From JAFGED01 sp964551295 (GTDB taxonomy: Bacteria > Chloroflexota > Anaerolineae > B4-G1), in contig CAZKDJ010000009.1 in NCBI GenBank assembly GCA_964551295.1, forward strand, positions 1-45,922: 45,922 nt of DNA. Reading direction: 5' to 3'. Each line of letters starts with the position of its first letter. Position 1 is the stretch's first letter. The notes under the pieces were generated by a model. It was not told the origin of the DNA. It ran no database searches and saw only the letters and a list, made by a program, of their open reading frames with translations. Positions 35,959 to 45,124 of the stretch are shown one piece after another. The translations under genes were made by a program, and so were the position numbers.

Positions 35959-36963
35959 CTATTCTTCTTCTTCTTCTTCTTCTTCTTCTTCAACGATGAG
36001 GATGATCACCGAGGTGTTGGTGCTATCGTCATCCTCGTCTACGGCGATCATCGCTGTTTCGCTGCCCTTGATGTAAAAGAGCAGGCCTTCCCCGGGTTGA
36101 TGCAGGATGTTGGTCGTGTCGGCCTCCCAGCCATAGTCGGGCCAGTTGTCCTCTATGAACTGGACGGCATCCGCGACCGTCGCCCCGGTCAGATAGGTCA
36201 CCATCGCCTGCATGTTAAAGGTGACCTCGGCATCGGCGGGGATGGGTACATCGTCTCGTTCAGCAAAGTCGCTGCCATCGCCGTCATCACCTGCGCTGGG
36301 CTCGAAGAACTCGATGCTGTCCAGCATCTCGCTGAAGGTAGGCGCATAGTCTTCCCAGTCTTCGGCCGGGCTGACAACAGCGAGTAGAGCGTAGCCATAA
36401 TCGTCGACGATGACCATGGTCAGCCAGCCGTCATAGTCGTCCTCCGTGCTGCCGTAAGAGCCTCTTACGGCGTCTTGCCCCCCGACGACGATCGATTCCG
36501 GTTCCCCAATCACTGTCTCATCGTCCGTCGCTTCGGAGGCGAAGGCTTCCCACAGCTCCTCCACACCGGATAGCTCGGCGACTCCTAGGAGGGGGACGAT
36601 GACTATGCCCAGCGCGGCGCCTTCCGTTTCATCCGGCTCAAAGTCTTCCTCTGTGGCGAATATCACACTGCTGGTCGAGTCTCTCTCTTCTTCCATGTAC
36701 CAGTCGTCCGGATAGCGTATCGAGAGGCCGATTTGTGCGCTTGTGAAGGACGTCATCTCTGGCAGGGGGATGGGGGTTGGCGTCGGCGTCTGCGTTGGCG
36801 TCGGTACGGGAGTCTCGGTTGGTACAGGGGTGTCTGTCGGTTCGGGCGTGTTTGTTGGCTCTGGTGTAGGGGTGGGCGGTGTTATCAGGCCGCAGCCCAG
36901 TGATGCTACTGCCAAGATCAGGACGGGCAGCAGGATATGTAGAGCTCTTTGGGTTGTGTTCAT
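35959..36963 (-). CDS. Lipoprotein with Thr-Pro stalk and poly-Glu C-terminus
   Basis: A 334-residue secreted lipoprotein. The signal peptide ends in a lipobox-like VASLGCG, so Cys 24 is probably lipidated. A Thr-Pro-rich stalk (TPPTPTPEPTNTPEPTDTP) follows, then a globular domain starting SAQIGLSIRYPDDWYMEEE, of the kind seen in PsbP/DUF1795-like folds. A second region is DVPIPADAEVTFNMQAMVTYL. The last residues are ten Glu, encoded by ten GAA codons right before the TAG (TTC x10 at 35962-35991). ATG 36963 follows AAGGAG, eight bases upstream. It is transcribed against the neighbouring MoxR cluster. Function unknown. Confidence 0.8.
   Translation of the reverse strand: MNTTQRALHILLPVLILAVASLGCGLITPPTPTPEPTNTPEPTDTPVPTETPVPTPTQTPTPTPIPLPEMTSFTSAQIGLSIRYPDDWYMEEERDSTSSVIFATEEDFEPDETEGAALGIVIVPLLGVAELSGVEELWEAFASEATDDETVIGEPESIVVGGQDAVRGSYGSTEDDYDGWLTMVIVDDYGYALLAVVSPAEDWEDYAPTFSEMLDSIEFFEPSAGDDGDGSDFAERDDVPIPADAEVTFNMQAMVTYLTGATVADAVQFIEDNWPDYGWEADTTNILHQPGEGLLFYIKGSETAMIAVDEDDDSTNTSVIILIVEEEEEEEEEE
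35962..35991. repeat. (TTC)10 trinucleotide microsatellite
   Basis: Ten perfect TTC units, read as GAA on the minus strand, encode the final poly-Glu of the lipoprotein directly before its stop codon. Confidence 0.9.
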
Positions 36964-37010
36964 CTGTAATCTCCTTATGGTTGATTTTCAAGAATTGGAA
37001 CTCTTGTGTC

Positions 37011-37039
37011 ATTGTAAAGGACTATTTTGTAATTGTCAA
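37011..37039 (-). promoter_or_regulatory. Promoter of the lipoprotein gene
   Basis: Minus-strand TTGACA (37039-37034) and TACAAT (37016-37011), 17-bp spacing. Start near 37004, about 40 nt upstream of ATG 36963. Confidence 0.65.
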
Positions 37040-37163
37040 AGCTGCGAGCATAGTTTTTGGGAATGGATGTTGCCATATTCTATCAAAGGGACGTGACTAG
37101 ATCGTAACGAACATAATGGCAGAGGAATTGAATTGATTTCCTTATGCCGAGACGGAGCGCTAG

Positions 37164-38084
37164 ATGGCATTGCTTGACACAGCTTTTTTGGCTAAATTGG
37201 ATCGCCTTTCCCTGGTCGCGCGCCGCGTGCGTGCCGGGCAGACGGCAGGTGAGCGGCGTTCCACCAAGCGCGGCACCTCCGTCGAGTTTGCCGATTACCG
37301 CGATTACGTCCAGGGCGACGATCTGCGCCGCGTGGACTGGAATATCTACGCTCGGCTTGAGCGTCCCTTTGTCAAGCTGCTCGAGGAGGAGGAGGATATG
37401 GCGGTGCACGTCTTGTTGGATGGCAGCGGGTCTATGGATTGGGGGGGCGAGTCGGCGATAGGCAACCGAAGGTTGCACCGAGTCAGCGATTTAGACAAAT
37501 GGCTGTACGCGCGGCGGTTGGCGGCGGCGTTGGGATACGTGGCGCTTACTTCTGGCGACCGCCTGACCGTAGCCAATCGCCAATCTCCGATCTCTAACCT
37601 CCGCTTTGGGCCGGCGCGAGGACGGGGGCACGCCCTGCGCCTGTTCGAGTGGCTGGAGAGCCTGGATGCCGCGGGAACGACCGATCTGAACGCCGTACTG
37701 CGCGCCTATGCCGTATCCGGCGGGCGAGCCGGGCTGGTGGTATTGATCTCCGACTTGTTTTCCCCACCAGGTTACGTGGAGGGACTGACGGCCTTGGCGG
37801 CGCGGGGACACGAGGTGGCCGTGATCCACGTGCTTTCTCCTGACGAGGTGGAGCCGCCTCTGGGCGGCGACCTGCGCCTGTTGGACGTGGAGACAGGAGG
37901 GCCGCAGGAGGTGACCATCGACGGCGGTATGCGCGCGCTCTACCACCGCCGGTTGGAGGCGTGGCGGGACGAAATTCGTGCCACCTGCCGCGCCCGTGAC
38001 GCGCACTACGTCCCCCTGGTGACCGACACGCCGTTTGACCGGGTGGTGCTGTACGACCTTCGGCGGGTAGGGCTGGTGAAATAG
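37164..38084 (+). CDS. DUF58 protein with VWA-like MIDAS motif
   Basis: A 306-residue partner of MoxR-type ATPases. The DUF58 core reads EFADYRDYVQGDDLRRVDWNIYARL. The MIDAS-like motif DGSGSMDW follows LLEEEEDMAVHVLL. Two inserts look repeat-derived: ESAIGNRRLHRVSDLDKW after the MIDAS motif and VANRQSPISNL near residue 135-145. The latter comes from the AGATTGG-type repeat also seen at 33594. It overlaps nothing but starts a tight run: the BatA-like gene begins two bases after its stop. Confidence 0.88.
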   Translation: MALLDTAFLAKLDRLSLVARRVRAGQTAGERRSTKRGTSVEFADYRDYVQGDDLRRVDWNIYARLERPFVKLLEEEEDMAVHVLLDGSGSMDWGGESAIGNRRLHRVSDLDKWLYARRLAAALGYVALTSGDRLTVANRQSPISNLRFGPARGRGHALRLFEWLESLDAAGTTDLNAVLRAYAVSGGRAGLVVLISDLFSPPGYVEGLTALAARGHEVAVIHVLSPDEVEPPLGGDLRLLDVETGGPQEVTIDGGMRALYHRRLEAWRDEIRATCRARDAHYVPLVTDTPFDRVVLYDLRRVGLVK

Positions 38085-38086
38085 CG

Positions 38087-40062
38087 ATGGGCTTTCTAAC
38101 ACCTTTTGCTCTTGCTTTCGCCGCCCTGGGCATTCCTATTCTTATCCTCTACATGCTCAAGCTGCGGCGGCGGGACGTGTTGGTTTCCAGCACGCTGCTG
38201 TGGCAGCGTCTGCTGCGCGACCGCGAGGCCAACGCGCCTTGGCAGCGGTTGCGGCGTAACCTGCTCCTGTTCCTGCAACTGGCCATCCTGGTGCTGCTGA
38301 CGCTGGCGCTGGCACGGCCCTTTATCCCCACGTCCGTCGTCGCCAGCGGCAGCGTGGTCATCCTGCTGGATGCCTCGGCCAGCATGCAGGCGACGGACGT
38401 GGCGGACGGAACGTCCGTGGACGGAATGTCCGCGCCCACACGCTTTGCTGCTGCTGTCCAGGCGGCGCGAGAGATTGTTGATGGCCTGACACCGGGCGAC
38501 GCGGCGACCATCGTCGCCGTCGGGCCGCAGCCGCTGGTGTTGGCCTCGGCGACCAGCGATCGGGCGCTGCTGCGCCGCGCGCTAGACGAGGCCGCGCCCA
38601 GCGACGGGGCCGCCGATTGGGAGGCCGCCTTTGCCCTGGCCAGCGCCAGCCTGGCCGGGTCGGCGGCCGGGTCAATGGATAGTAAGACGGTGATCATCTC
38701 TGACGGGGCGCTGCCGGAGGCCCTGCCTCCACTAGGGGGTGAGGTGCGCTTTGTGGGCGTGGGAGGCGGCAGTGATAATCTGGCCATCGCCGCCCTGGCG
38801 ACGCGGGAAGGGGACGCTGGCCCGCAGGCGTTTCTGCGCCTGGTCAATTACAGTGATGTGGACGCAGAGCCTTTGATCGAGTTCTCTGCCGACGGGACGC
38901 TGTTCGACGCCCGCCGGCTGAGCGTCCCGGCCCGTGGCTCCGCCGATCTGACGCTGGCCGATCTGCCCTACGATATGCAGGTGCTGGGCGCGCGTCTGGT
39001 TGCAGAAGACGACCTGCCCCTCGACGACACGTCGTCGAGAGACGACGCATTGTCGATAGACAATGTAGCTTGGGCGGTGCACACGCCACCTGTATCTGGA
39101 CGCGTGCTCCTCATTTCTGAGGGCAATTTATTCTTGGAGCGGGCGCTGGGGGCATTGTCGAGCGTCGAGTTGGCGCGCCTGTCCCCCGACCAGCCGCTGC
39201 CTGCTGAGCCTTACGACCTATACGTTTACGATCGAGTGGTCACCGGCACGCTGCCGACTGGCAACCTGTGGCTCATTGGCCCGTCGTCGCCGGCGAGCGA
39301 TGGCTTTTCGGTCGATATCGGCGGCGTTTTCACCGCTACGGCCATTACCGATGTGGCTGTTCAAGATCCGCTGCTGCGCTATGTAGATTTGAGCAACGTG
39401 CATGTGTTGCAGGCGCGCCGGGTGGAGCCGCCGCCTGGTGCACGCGTGCTGGTCGCAGCACGGGGCGGCCCGCTGCTCTTTGTCGCCGAGCGGCCGGAAG
39501 GGCGGCTGGCGGTGCTGACCTTTGACCTGCACGATTCCGATCTGCCGCTGCAGATCGCGTTTCCGATCCTCACTTCTAACCTGGCCGATTGGCTGCTGCC
39601 CCAGGGAGCGGCTCGTTTCCCGGCCACCGTCCACCCTGGCGAACCGGTGTTGATCCCGCTTGATCCGGAGGCGACGGGGATTTTCGTCACCGCACCGGAC
39701 GGCGAGCGGCACTCGATTCGCGTCGGCGAGCAAGCGCCCGTCTTTGTCGCCACGGATCGAGTGGGCGCCTATCTTGTCGAGCAAGCGAATCAGGCTGGGG
39801 ATGTGTTGCAGTCGACCGCCTTCGCCGTCAACCTGTTCGATGAGGCCGAGTCGGACATCGCGCCTAGGGAGACGGTGATGGTCGGGCGGGCGGAGGTGGC
39901 GGAGGAACCGCTGGCGGAACCGAAGCAAGAGGAGGGGCGGCNNNNNNNNNNCGCGAGTTCTGGCCGTGGCTGGCGGGCGCGGCGCTGTGCGTCTTCGCCG
40001 TCGAGTGGTGGGCGTATCATGTTGGGACAAGGAGACTAGGTGACAAGGGGAAGATAGGATGA
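38087..40062 (+). CDS. BatA-like membrane protein with VWA domain (contains a 10-N gap)
   Basis: Starts LTPFALAFAALGIPILILYMLKLRRR, the aerotolerance-regulator N-terminal helix, then a second helix (LLLFLQLAILVLLTLALARPF) and a VWA domain with MIDAS motif ILLDASASMQATD. A long beta-rich extracytoplasmic portion follows, and after the N-gap at 39942-39951 a final membrane helix (FWPWLAGAALCVFAVEWWAY). The gap has ten Ns but the flanking frames require a length of 2 modulo 3, so it is a placeholder. With the frame corrected, the protein ends at TGA 40060-40062. Its last residues (GTRRLGDKGKIG) come from an intergenic repeat. Confidence 0.82.
39942..39951. other. Assembly gap of 10 N
   Basis: Placeholder gap inside the BatA-like gene; the surrounding frames show that its length is not ten. 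Confidence 0.95.
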
Positions 40063-40101
40063 AAATCTCCTTGTCTCCGTGTCTCCACCTTACCTTGTCA
40101 C
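40024..40101. repeat. Intergenic palindromic repeat of the GACAAGGAGAC type
   Basis: ACAAGGAGA (40027-40035) pairs with TCTCCTTGT (40066-40074), and GTGACAAGG (40040-40048) with CCTTGTCAC (40093-40101). It supplies the last codons of the BatA-like gene and ends eight bases before the next ATG, which has no visible ribosome site. Confidence 0.6.
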
Positions 40102-40108
40102 GATAGAA

Positions 40109-43069
40109 ATGGCCTTTACGCAACCGTTATTCTTGCTGCTGCTAATCATCCTGCCCTACTTCATCTACCTGGGCTGGCCCAAGGGGCGCTATGGACGCGG
40201 GCGGGCGTGGGCTGCCCTCGTCCTGCGTTGCCTTATCGTGCTGTTCGCCATCTTGAGCCTGGCCGGGGCGCAATCGGTCCACGGCGGAGACGAGTTGGCC
40301 GTCGTGTTCCTGGTCGACATATCCGACAGCGTGTCGGAGGCGGAGCAGGAGCGGGCGCTGGCCTTTGTCGAAGAGGCGCTGGCGGCGCTGGGACCTGATG
40401 ACCGGGCGGCCCTGGTACTCTTTGGAGCCGACGCGCTGGTCGAGCGCCCGATGATGACGGGTGTCGACGCGTTGGGCGAGATCGCCTCCATACCCCGCAC
40501 GTACCAGACCGATCTAGAGGGCGCGATCCGGCTGGGGATGGCGCTGTTTCCCGCCGGCGCGGCGCGCCGTATGGTCATTCTCTCCGATGGACGGCCTACG
40601 CTGGGCGAGGCAGAGCAGGCAGTGCGCCTGGCGCAATCTCAGGGTATCCAGGTGGATGTGGTTTCGCTATCCTCCACCTTGCTCGAGGGGGAGCAAGTCG
40701 AGGCTTGGATTTCGGCCATCGCTGCTCCTGACCGGTTGCACCAGGGGGAAGAGTTCACCCTGGCCGTCACCGCCCGCGCCACCGATGACGTGGATGCCGT
40801 GCTCACCGTCCTAGCCGGAGATCGCGTCGTGGCGCAGCGAGCGGTGCACCTGAATCCGGGCGATAACACCTTTGCCGTGCCGCTCACCGCCGGCGAGCCC
40901 GGGTTTGCGCCGTTTTGGGCCTATCTCGCCCCTGCCGGCGACATCTACGTGCAGAACAATGCCCTCTCCGCCTTCTCGCTGGTCGAGGGGCCGCCGCGCG
41001 TCCTCTTGGTCCTCCCCACCATTGGGGGAGAGGCAGAGGGGGGTGCCTTAGCCGCCGCGCTGCAGGCCGCCGGCCTCGAGGTGGTCGAGATCGCGACCGG
41101 TGGCTTGCCCTCCGACCCAGCCAGCCTGGCCGAGTACGCCGCCGTCGTTCTGGTGAACACGCAGGCCAAGGATTTTTCCCCCCGCGCGCTGGCCGCGCTC
41201 CAATCCTATGTGCGCGATCTGGGCGGCGGCCTGGTGGCCGTCGGCGGGCCGAACGCCTATGGGGTGGGGGGCTGGTACAATACGCCGTTGGAGGAGATGC
41301 TGCCGGTCGATATGAGTATTCAGGATACGGAGCGCTTCCCGCCCATGGCCATCGTCATCGTGATCGACAAGTCGGGCAGCATGGCGGCGCAGGAGGGCGG
41401 CGTGCAGAAAATTCGCCTGGCGGGGGAGGCGGCCGCCCGCGTCGCCGAGCTGATCACCGAGTTGGACGAGATCACCGTCATCGCCTTCGACGATCGTCCC
41501 GCCGACGTCATCGGCCCACTGCCCGGCAGCCAGCGCGACGAGGTGATCGACAGCGTGGTCCGGCTCCAGGCCGGCGGCGGCGGCATCTATGTGCGCGAGG
41601 GCCTCCAGGCGGCGCTGGGATATCTGGAGGATTCCGACAAGACGGTGCGCCACATCATCCTGCTGGCCGATGGCTCCGACTCGGAGCACCAGGAGGGCGT
41701 GCGGGATTTGGTCGAGGAAAGGATCGCGGGCCAGGGGATCACCCTCAGCAGCATCGCCATAGGCGCCGGGCAGGATCTGCGTTTTCTGGAGGACATCGCC
41801 GAGCTGGGCGGCGGGCGGTACTACTTTACCAACCGAGCCGCCAACTTGCCCGTCATCTTTGCCGAAGAGACCCAGTTGGCTATGCGCTCCTACGTGGTCG
41901 AGGAGCCATTCTACCCAGCGCTGACTGCCGTCAGCCCGATCCTGACCGGGATCGACGCGGTGCCGCAGCTGGCGGGCTACGTCGCCACCACGCCCAAGCC
42001 CGCCGGGCGCGTGATCCTCACTACGCATCAGAACGATCCGCTGCTGGCGACCTGGCAGTACGGGCTGGGGCGCTCGGTGGCCTGGACCTCCGACGCCACG
42101 GGCCGCTGGGCCCAGCAGTGGGTGACCTGGGACGAGTTCAGCCGCTTCTGGGCGCAGGTGGTGCGCTGGACCATCGTCGAGCGGGCCGAGGTGCCGGTGG
42201 AGCTGGCGGTGACGATGGAGGGCGAGCTGGCCCACGTCACGGTTGATGCGCAGGACGAGGACGGCGCTTTCGTCAATGGCCTGGCCGCCGGCGTGAGCAT
42301 CGTCGGGCCAGATGGCGATCCTGTGCAGGTAGAGCTGGTGCAGACTGCGCCGGGGCGCTACGAGGGGACGTTCGTGCCGCAGGCGGAGGGCGCTTACGTG
42401 ATGCGGCTGACCGGTTCTTTCCCCCCCCAGCCCCCCCCAGAAGCGGGGGAGGAGAAAGGAGGGGGGGAGGAGGTGTTCGCCCTCACCGCCGGCTGGGTGA
42501 TGGGCTACTCGCCCGAATATGCCTCACTTGAGGGCGATCCGACTTACCTGGCGGGCCTGGCCGAGGTTGGGGATGGGGCCGTGCTGGCGGAGCCGGCTGA
42601 GGCGGTTGCACGCACCATCAGGGGTTTTGGTGTGCGCCAGGATTTGTGGCCGTATTTGCTCGCGCTGGCAGTGCTGCTCTTGCCCTTTGATATCGCCGTG
42701 CGCCGGTTGGCGCTGGGGCGGCGTGACTTTGTACGCATGTGGGAGTGGATACTGGCGCGCCTGCCGGGCCGCCGCCGTCCTATGGCGGAGGCCCCGTCGC
42801 CGGTCGGGCGCCTCTTCCAGGCCAAGGCGCGCCTGGAGGCGCGGCGGCCAGAAGTAGAGATCACACCTCCGAAGGTGGGTCCACCTGTCTCTGCTGAGCA
42901 ACCGAGGGAAACCCCCTCCCCAATCCTTCGACAAGCTCAGGACAGGCCCCTCCCCCGTGGAACGGGGGAGGGTGCCCCGGCGAAGCCGGGGAGGGAGGGG
43001 GCCGAGGGCGAGACGCTGGCCGGGCGGCTGCTGCGGAAGAGACAGAGGCGTGAGGAAGACGATGATTAG
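40109..43069 (+). CDS. Large membrane protein with two VWA domains and an amidotransferase-like domain
   Basis: A 986-residue protein. Two N-terminal helices (LFLLLLIILPYFIYLGW, AALVLRCLIVLFAILSLAGA) precede VWA domain 1 (VVFLVDISDSVSE). An amidotransferase-like fold follows (RVLLVLPTIGG, YAAVVLVNTQAKDFS, VRDLGGGLVAVGGPNAYGVG), then VWA domain 2 (IVIVIDKSGSMAAQ, HIILLADGSDSE). After a beta domain comes a late helix (LWPYLLALAVLLLPFDIAV) and a cytosolic tail. Both MIDAS motifs keep DxSxS. Tail residues PSPILRQAQDRPLPRGTGEG come from inserted repeats (42896-43010), as does PPQPPPEAGEEKGGGEE. The ATG at 40109 lacks a ribosome site; the 40079 upstream codon is an alternative. Probably works with MoxR. 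Confidence 0.85.
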   Translation: MAFTQPLFLLLLIILPYFIYLGWPKGRYGRGRAWAALVLRCLIVLFAILSLAGAQSVHGGDELAVVFLVDISDSVSEAEQERALAFVEEALAALGPDDRAALVLFGADALVERPMMTGVDALGEIASIPRTYQTDLEGAIRLGMALFPAGAARRMVILSDGRPTLGEAEQAVRLAQSQGIQVDVVSLSSTLLEGEQVEAWISAIAAPDRLHQGEEFTLAVTARATDDVDAVLTVLAGDRVVAQRAVHLNPGDNTFAVPLTAGEPGFAPFWAYLAPAGDIYVQNNALSAFSLVEGPPRVLLVLPTIGGEAEGGALAAALQAAGLEVVEIATGGLPSDPASLAEYAAVVLVNTQAKDFSPRALAALQSYVRDLGGGLVAVGGPNAYGVGGWYNTPLEEMLPVDMSIQDTERFPPMAIVIVIDKSGSMAAQEGGVQKIRLAGEAAARVAELITELDEITVIAFDDRPADVIGPLPGSQRDEVIDSVVRLQAGGGGIYVREGLQAALGYLEDSDKTVRHIILLADGSDSEHQEGVRDLVEERIAGQGITLSSIAIGAGQDLRFLEDIAELGGGRYYFTNRAANLPVIFAEETQLAMRSYVVEEPFYPALTAVSPILTGIDAVPQLAGYVATTPKPAGRVILTTHQNDPLLATWQYGLGRSVAWTSDATGRWAQQWVTWDEFSRFWAQVVRWTIVERAEVPVELAVTMEGELAHVTVDAQDEDGAFVNGLAAGVSIVGPDGDPVQVELVQTAPGRYEGTFVPQAEGAYVMRLTGSFPPQPPPEAGEEKGGGEEVFALTAGWVMGYSPEYASLEGDPTYLAGLAEVGDGAVLAEPAEAVARTIRGFGVRQDLWPYLLALAVLLLPFDIAVRRLALGRRDFVRMWEWILARLPGRRRPMAEAPSPVGRLFQAKARLEARRPEVEITPPKVGPPVSAEQPRETPSPILRQAQDRPLPRGTGEGAPAKPGREGAEGETLAGRLLRKRQRREEDDD
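42896..42945. repeat. 50-bp dispersed repeat, copy 1 (coding)
   Basis: Fifty bases starting GAGCAACCGAGGG and ending CTCAGGACAG are identical to 45819-45868. This copy is in frame inside the double-VWA gene. It is followed by a CCCCTCCCCC/GGGGGAGGG palindrome. Confidence 0.9.
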
Positions 43070-43101
43070 GGGTCGCCCAGCCTTTTTTGGACATCGCCCT
43101 T

Positions 43102-43130
43102 TTGTCACCATCTGCAAACGGTGCTATACT
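43102..43130 (+). promoter_or_regulatory. Promoter of the LVIVD surface-protein operon
   Basis: TTGTCA (43102-43107) and TATACT (43125-43130), 17-bp spacing. Start near 43137, about 290 nt before the first gene. Confidence 0.6.
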
Positions 43131-43136
43131 CACGTT

Positions 43137-43425
43137 GGATAGCGTCGGCGATTACTTGGTGTGTGTGTGCTTGCGCTCCTCCTGTTGGCAATCTGTCCCA
43201 TAGGTCTCGCCGGGGCCAAGCTCTTTCAGGACACAAGTGTCTTTCCCCACTATCCGATAACTGGATACTGAGCGCGCCTGCACGCCGTTGGGGCGTGCAC
43301 GTTGTGCGTGTGTCCCCCCCCCGGGTCGGGCAGGTTTTGTCGTTACTGCGTCGTCGGTTGATAGACCCGGCAAACGGGCGGGAAGGGTGCTGGGTCCACA
43401 GAATCTATGAAAAAGGAGTGGAAAA
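43137..43425 (+). other. Long 5' leader with internal hairpins
   Basis: The 356-bp gap before 43426 has no convincing gene. The leader contains a perfect 8-bp hairpin TGCACGCC/GGCGTGCA around 43280-43300. A pairing of GACCC with GGGTC encloses GGCAAACGGGCGGGAA near 43363-43396. A C8 run lies at 43314-43321. I do not recognise a known riboswitch. A 102-codon frame across it (43121-43429) has no coding signature and is not called. Confidence 0.4.
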
Positions 43426-45109
43426 ATGAACAAAAGGATCGCAATCATCATCGTGCTGGGGATATTGGTGTGCCTGGCGGTGCCCGCCGAGGCGCGCCCG
43501 ACTCTGCCTCCGCCGCAGGTGCCCACGATGGTCAGCTACCAGGGCCAGGTGACGCTGGACGGCTCCGCCTACAGCGGCACGGGCTACTTCAAGTTCGCCG
43601 TGGTCGACGCCGCCGGCAATACCACCTACTGGTCGAACGACTCCACCTCGACCGGCGGCGGGGAGCCGACGAACGCGGTGCAACTGGCCGTCTCGGGCGG
43701 CCTGTTCAACGTGCTGCTGGGCGACACGTCGCTGACAAACATGACGCCCCTGGGCGCGGACGCCTTTGACGGCGCCGCCCGCTACCTGCGGGTGTGGTTC
43801 GGTCACGACGGCGTCAGCTTTGACCTGCTCAGCCCGGACCGGCGCATCGCGGCGGTGCCCTACGCCCTGCAGGCGGAGGAGGCCAAGAACGCGGGCGCGC
43901 TGGGCGGGCTGGATAGCAGCGCCTTCTGGCAACTGGGTGGCAACGCGGGCACGACGCCCGGCAGCGACTACCTGGGCACCAGCGACGCGGCGAGCCTGAC
44001 GTTGGCGACGGGGGGCGCTGCCGCGCTGACCATCGACGCGGCGGGCAACGTGGGCGTGGGCGAGGCCAACCCGGCGGAGAAGCTGACCCTGGCGGCGGGC
44101 AATTTCCTGCAGACGCCGGGCGATCCCACCCACGCGGGCGCCATCACGGACACTGGGACAACCGCGCTCGATGACGCTCGCTCCATCTACGTCTCCGGGA
44201 GGTACGCGTACGTGGCTGCAAGCGGGGATGATGACGGCGTCGAGGTCTTGGATATCTCCGACCCGGCGAACCCCACGCACGTGGGCGCCATCACGGATGA
44301 CGGGACGACCGCGCTCAATGGCGCTCACTCCATCTACGTCTCCGGGAGGTACGCGTACGTGGCTGCATACAATGATGACGGCGTCGAGATCCTGGATATC
44401 TCCGACCCGGCGAACCCCACGCACGTGGGCGCCATCACGGACGACGGGACGACCGCGCTCGATGGCGCTGCGTCCGTCTACGTCTCCGGGAGGTACGCGT
44501 ACGTGGCTGCACGCTTGGATGGCGTCGAGGTCCTGGATATCTCCGACCCGGCGAACCCCACGCACGTGGGCGCCATCACGGACGANNNNNNNNNNNNNNN
44601 NNNNNNNNNNNNNNNNNNNNNNNNNNNNNNNNNNNNNNNNNNNNNNNNNNNNNNNNNNNNNNNNNNNNNNNNNNNNNNNNNNNNNCGGGACGACCGCGCT
44701 CGATGGCGCTAACTCCATCTACGTCTCTGGGAAGTACGCGTACGTGGCTGCGTACTATGACGGCGTCGAGATCCTGGATATCTCCGGCATCGACGCGCCG
44801 GCGGCCAGCATCGGCGACGTCTCTGCCGGCAGCGTCGAGGTCGCGGACAACGCGCAGGTGGGGAATGACCTGTACGTGGGGAATGGATTGAGCGTGGGCA
44901 GCGGCGGGATACAGGCCGGGGGCGACGTGGGCGTGGAGGGTGACCTGCAGGTGACGGGGAGCTACGTTCAGTTCCCCACCATCACCGGCGCGGCCCCACC
45001 CAAGGCCGACTGCGATGAGGCGCGTGAAGCGGGGCGGGTGGTGGTGCGCACCGACGGCACCACGAATCTCTACGTCTGCACCGGCGCCGGCGGCTGGGTG
45101 GGCAAATGA
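43426..45109 (+). CDS. Secreted surface protein with LVIVD repeats (contains a 100-N gap)
   Basis: Signal peptide NKRIAIIIVLGILVCLAVPAEA, then a domain starting TMVSYQGQVTLDGSAYSG and closing AAVPYALQAEEAKNAG, homologous to the left-edge surface protein. From about residue 235 come LVIVD-type beta-propeller repeats (SIYVSGRYAYVAA...GVEVLDISDPANPTHVGAI), three before and one after the N-gap. A Gly/Asp-rich region (VGNDLYVGNGLSVGSGGIQA) and a tail with DGTTNLYVCTGAGGWVGK follow. The gap changes the frame by placeholder length only; the flanks join perfectly as GAC GA + C GGG. ATG 43426 follows AAAGGAG. First gene of a pair with 45125. Confidence 0.83.
44137..44774 (+). repeat. Tandem DNA repeats coding LVIVD units
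   Basis: Repeat starts (GGCGCCATCACGGA) lie at 44137, 44284, 44428 and 44569, giving periods of 147, 144 and 141 bp, all multiples of three. The near-identity of the units explains why the assembly broke here. Confidence 0.85.
44586..44685. other. Assembly gap of 100 N
   Basis: Exactly one hundred Ns within the tandem repeats, a standard placeholder. Flanking bases join in frame if the gap equals zero or a whole number of repeat units. Confidence 0.95.
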
Positions 45110-45124
45110 GAGGGGGGGCTCGCG

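Noticed and set aside
43363..43410. Possible cyclic-di-GMP (GEMM) riboswitch because of GGCAAACGGGCGGGAA
   Set aside because: The second conserved strand (GACGCAAAGCC) and the tetraloop receptor are absent, so the resemblance is limited to a few bases.
43121..43429. 102-codon frame upstream of the LVIVD gene
   Set aside because: It crosses the predicted promoter, has no ribosome site and no protein-like composition. The region is better explained as leader.
44137..44774. Regular repeats that could suggest a CRISPR array
   Set aside because: The units are 141-147 bp, coding, in frame and without distinct spacers. No cas genes are present.
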